This document shows positions 62,949-64,000 of a DNA stretch of 64,000 nt, piece by piece (within the stretch, counting starts at the first letter, position 1; every line of letters begins with the position of its first letter). Both the position numbers and the translations under genes were made by a program. This DNA comes from Rhizobium indicum (GTDB lineage Bacteria > Pseudomonadota > Alphaproteobacteria > Rhizobiales > Rhizobiaceae). Location: NCBI RefSeq assembly GCF_005862305.2, contig NZ_CP054022.1:434001-498000 (forward strand). Direction: 5' to 3'. The notes below the pieces were generated by a model. The model worked only from the letters and a program-made list of their open reading frames with translations. It did not search any database and was not told the DNA's origin.

Positions 62949-64000
62949 TCAGGGTGACGGCCCCTGCAGAAAAATCGTCGATAGCGGCGGCAGCGTCAGT
63001 GACAGCGAGACCGGCCTGCCGTGGGCGGGCACGGGTTCGGTCGACACTGCGCCATTGACCAGGCCCGAGCCGCCATATTCCCGCGCATCCGTCGTCATCC
63101 GTTCGATCCACACACCGTCGCTCGGCACGCCGATCCTGTAGCCGTAACGCGGCACCGGCGTGAAGTTCGACATGACCAGCACCGATGAAGCACGATCGGG
63201 CGCATAACGGAGCATCCCGAGCACGGAATTGACGGCGTCGTCGGCTGCCGCCCATTCGAAGCCCTCGGGATGAAAGTCTCCGAACTGCAATGCCGGCTCG
63301 TCCGCGTAGAGGCCGTTCAGATCCTTCACCAGCCGCTGGATCCCCACATGCTGAGGCCGGTCCAGCACATCCCAGGTCACTGACCCGTCATGGTTCCATT
63401 CGCCGGGCTGGGCGACTTCACTTCCCATGAACAGGAGCTTCTTGCCGGGGTGGCCCCACATGAAGGCGAGATAGCTGCGCAGGTTGGCGAATTTCTGCCA
63501 TTCGTCGCCCGGCATCTTCGTCAGCAGCGAGCCCTTTCCATAGACGACCTCGTCATGTGAAATCGGCAGAATGAAGCGTTCGGAATAGGCATAGATCATT
63601 CCGAAGGTCATCGTGCCATGGGCATAGCTCCGGTAAATCGGATCCTTCTCGATATAGCTCAGGCTGTCATGCATCCAGCCCATGTTCCATTTGATATCGA
63701 ACCCCAGCCCCCCTTGCTCTGGCGGCTTCGTCACGCCCGGCCAGGCCGTCGATTCCTCGGCGATCGTCATCGCGTGCGGGCAGCGCTCGTGAATGATGCT
63801 GTTCAGGTGCTTGAAGAATTCGACCGCTTCCAGATTCTCGCGACCGCCATATTGGTTGGGAATCCATTCGCCCTCGTTGCGGCTGTAGTCGCGGTAAAGC
63901 ATCGAGGCAACGGCGTCGACCCGCAAACCGTCGATATGGTAGCGCTCGAGCCATTCCAGCGCGCTGGCGATCAGGAACCCCTTCACCTCGTTGCGGCCGA
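62949..64000 (-). CDS. glgB: 1,4-alpha-glucan branching enzyme, partial
   Basis: The C-terminal ~350 residues of a GH13 branching enzyme; the gene runs off the right edge. Visible are [21 protein letters not shown] with the catalytic nucleophile, [13 protein letters not shown] with the acid/base Glu, [15 protein letters not shown] with the stabilising Asp, and the all-beta C-terminal domain. It adds alpha-1,6 branches to glycogen, so with malQ and treZ it places glycogen, maltodextrin and trehalose genes in one neighbourhood, although not in one operon. Confidence 0.93.
   Translation of the reverse strand, partial: GRNEVKGFLIASALEWLERYHIDGLRVDAVASMLYRDYSRNEGEWIPNQYGGRENLEAVEFFKHLNSIIHERCPHAMTIAEESTAWPGVTKPPEQGGLGFDIKWNMGWMHDSLSYIEKDPIYRSYAHGTMTFGMIYAYSERFILPISHDEVVYGKGSLLTKMPGDEWQKFANLRSYLAFMWGHPGKKLLFMGSEVAQPGEWNHDGSVTWDVLDRPQHVGIQRLVKDLNGLYADEPALQFGDFHPEGFEWAAADDAVNSVLGMLRYAPDRASSVLVMSNFTPVPRYGYRIGVPSDGVWIERMTTDAREYGGSGLVNGAVSTEPVPAHGRPVSLSLTLPPLSTIFLQGPSP

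Overview
The window reads as a stretch of an alphaproteobacterial genome, most probably a Rhizobium-type soil or symbiotic bacterium. The grounds are high-GC coding with few gaps, many solute-uptake ABC systems, HutC-, LysR- and LacI-type regulators beside the catabolic genes they probably control, a very long poly-HAMP hybrid kinase, and promoter-like sites matching the alphaproteobacterial EcfG (general stress) consensus GGAAC-N16/17-CGTT. No rRNA, tRNA, CRISPR array, insertion sequence or prophage was seen.

Left part (1-8274). A minus-strand operon of five genes, each overlapping the next by 4 nt, runs CoA-transferase > SDR dehydrogenase > MaoC hydratase > HutC/GntR regulator > aromatic-amino-acid-lyase homologue. 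A quaternary-amine binding protein, cut by the window edge, lies just downstream. The lyase has lost the Ala-Ser-Gly triad that makes the MIO cofactor. A perfect palindrome of HutC type sits 22 nt upstream of the operon. Together this looks like a catabolic unit for an amino-acid betaine or related compound: uptake, amine elimination, CoA activation, hydration, oxidation. The substrate is unknown. A YeiH-type exporter with a divergent LysR gene follows.

Sulfatase region (8275-28187). It holds two DUF1254/DUF1214 periplasmic proteins, an EamA transporter, two outer-membrane beta-barrel proteins, a membrane-anchored winged-helix/TPR regulator and a Cys-type arylsulfatase. A full MoxR-DUF58-DUF4381-vWA-vWA/TPR-BatD cluster follows, then a formylglycine-generating enzyme, an exported HAD phosphatase and a PNPOx-like protein. 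Six copies of a GTAAC-N-GTAAC/GTTAC element lie in the intergenic regions, three of them 57-59 nt before a start codon. This suggests one regulon for sulfatase production, maturation and folding.

Middle (28188-45690). It holds a DUF763 protein; phospholipase-D, YbhN-like and YbhP-like genes with EcfG-type promoters; an amino-acid ABC system with a fused permease-ATPase and a FAD oxidoreductase, opposite a LacI regulator with a three-site operator array; a LuxR-type regulator; and a run of small stress-type or envelope proteins, including a SUFU-domain protein, a lipoprotein and a 53-residue membrane protein.

Right part (45691-64000). It holds malQ and treZ (alpha-glucan/trehalose metabolism); two coupled hybrid histidine kinases, one of 2099 residues with eleven 276-bp tandem repeats; two small unknown proteins; a RES/MbcA-ParS-type toxin-antitoxin pair with a promoter framed by an inverted repeat; a FecBCD-type ABC importer; and the C-terminal part of glgB, cut by the window edge.
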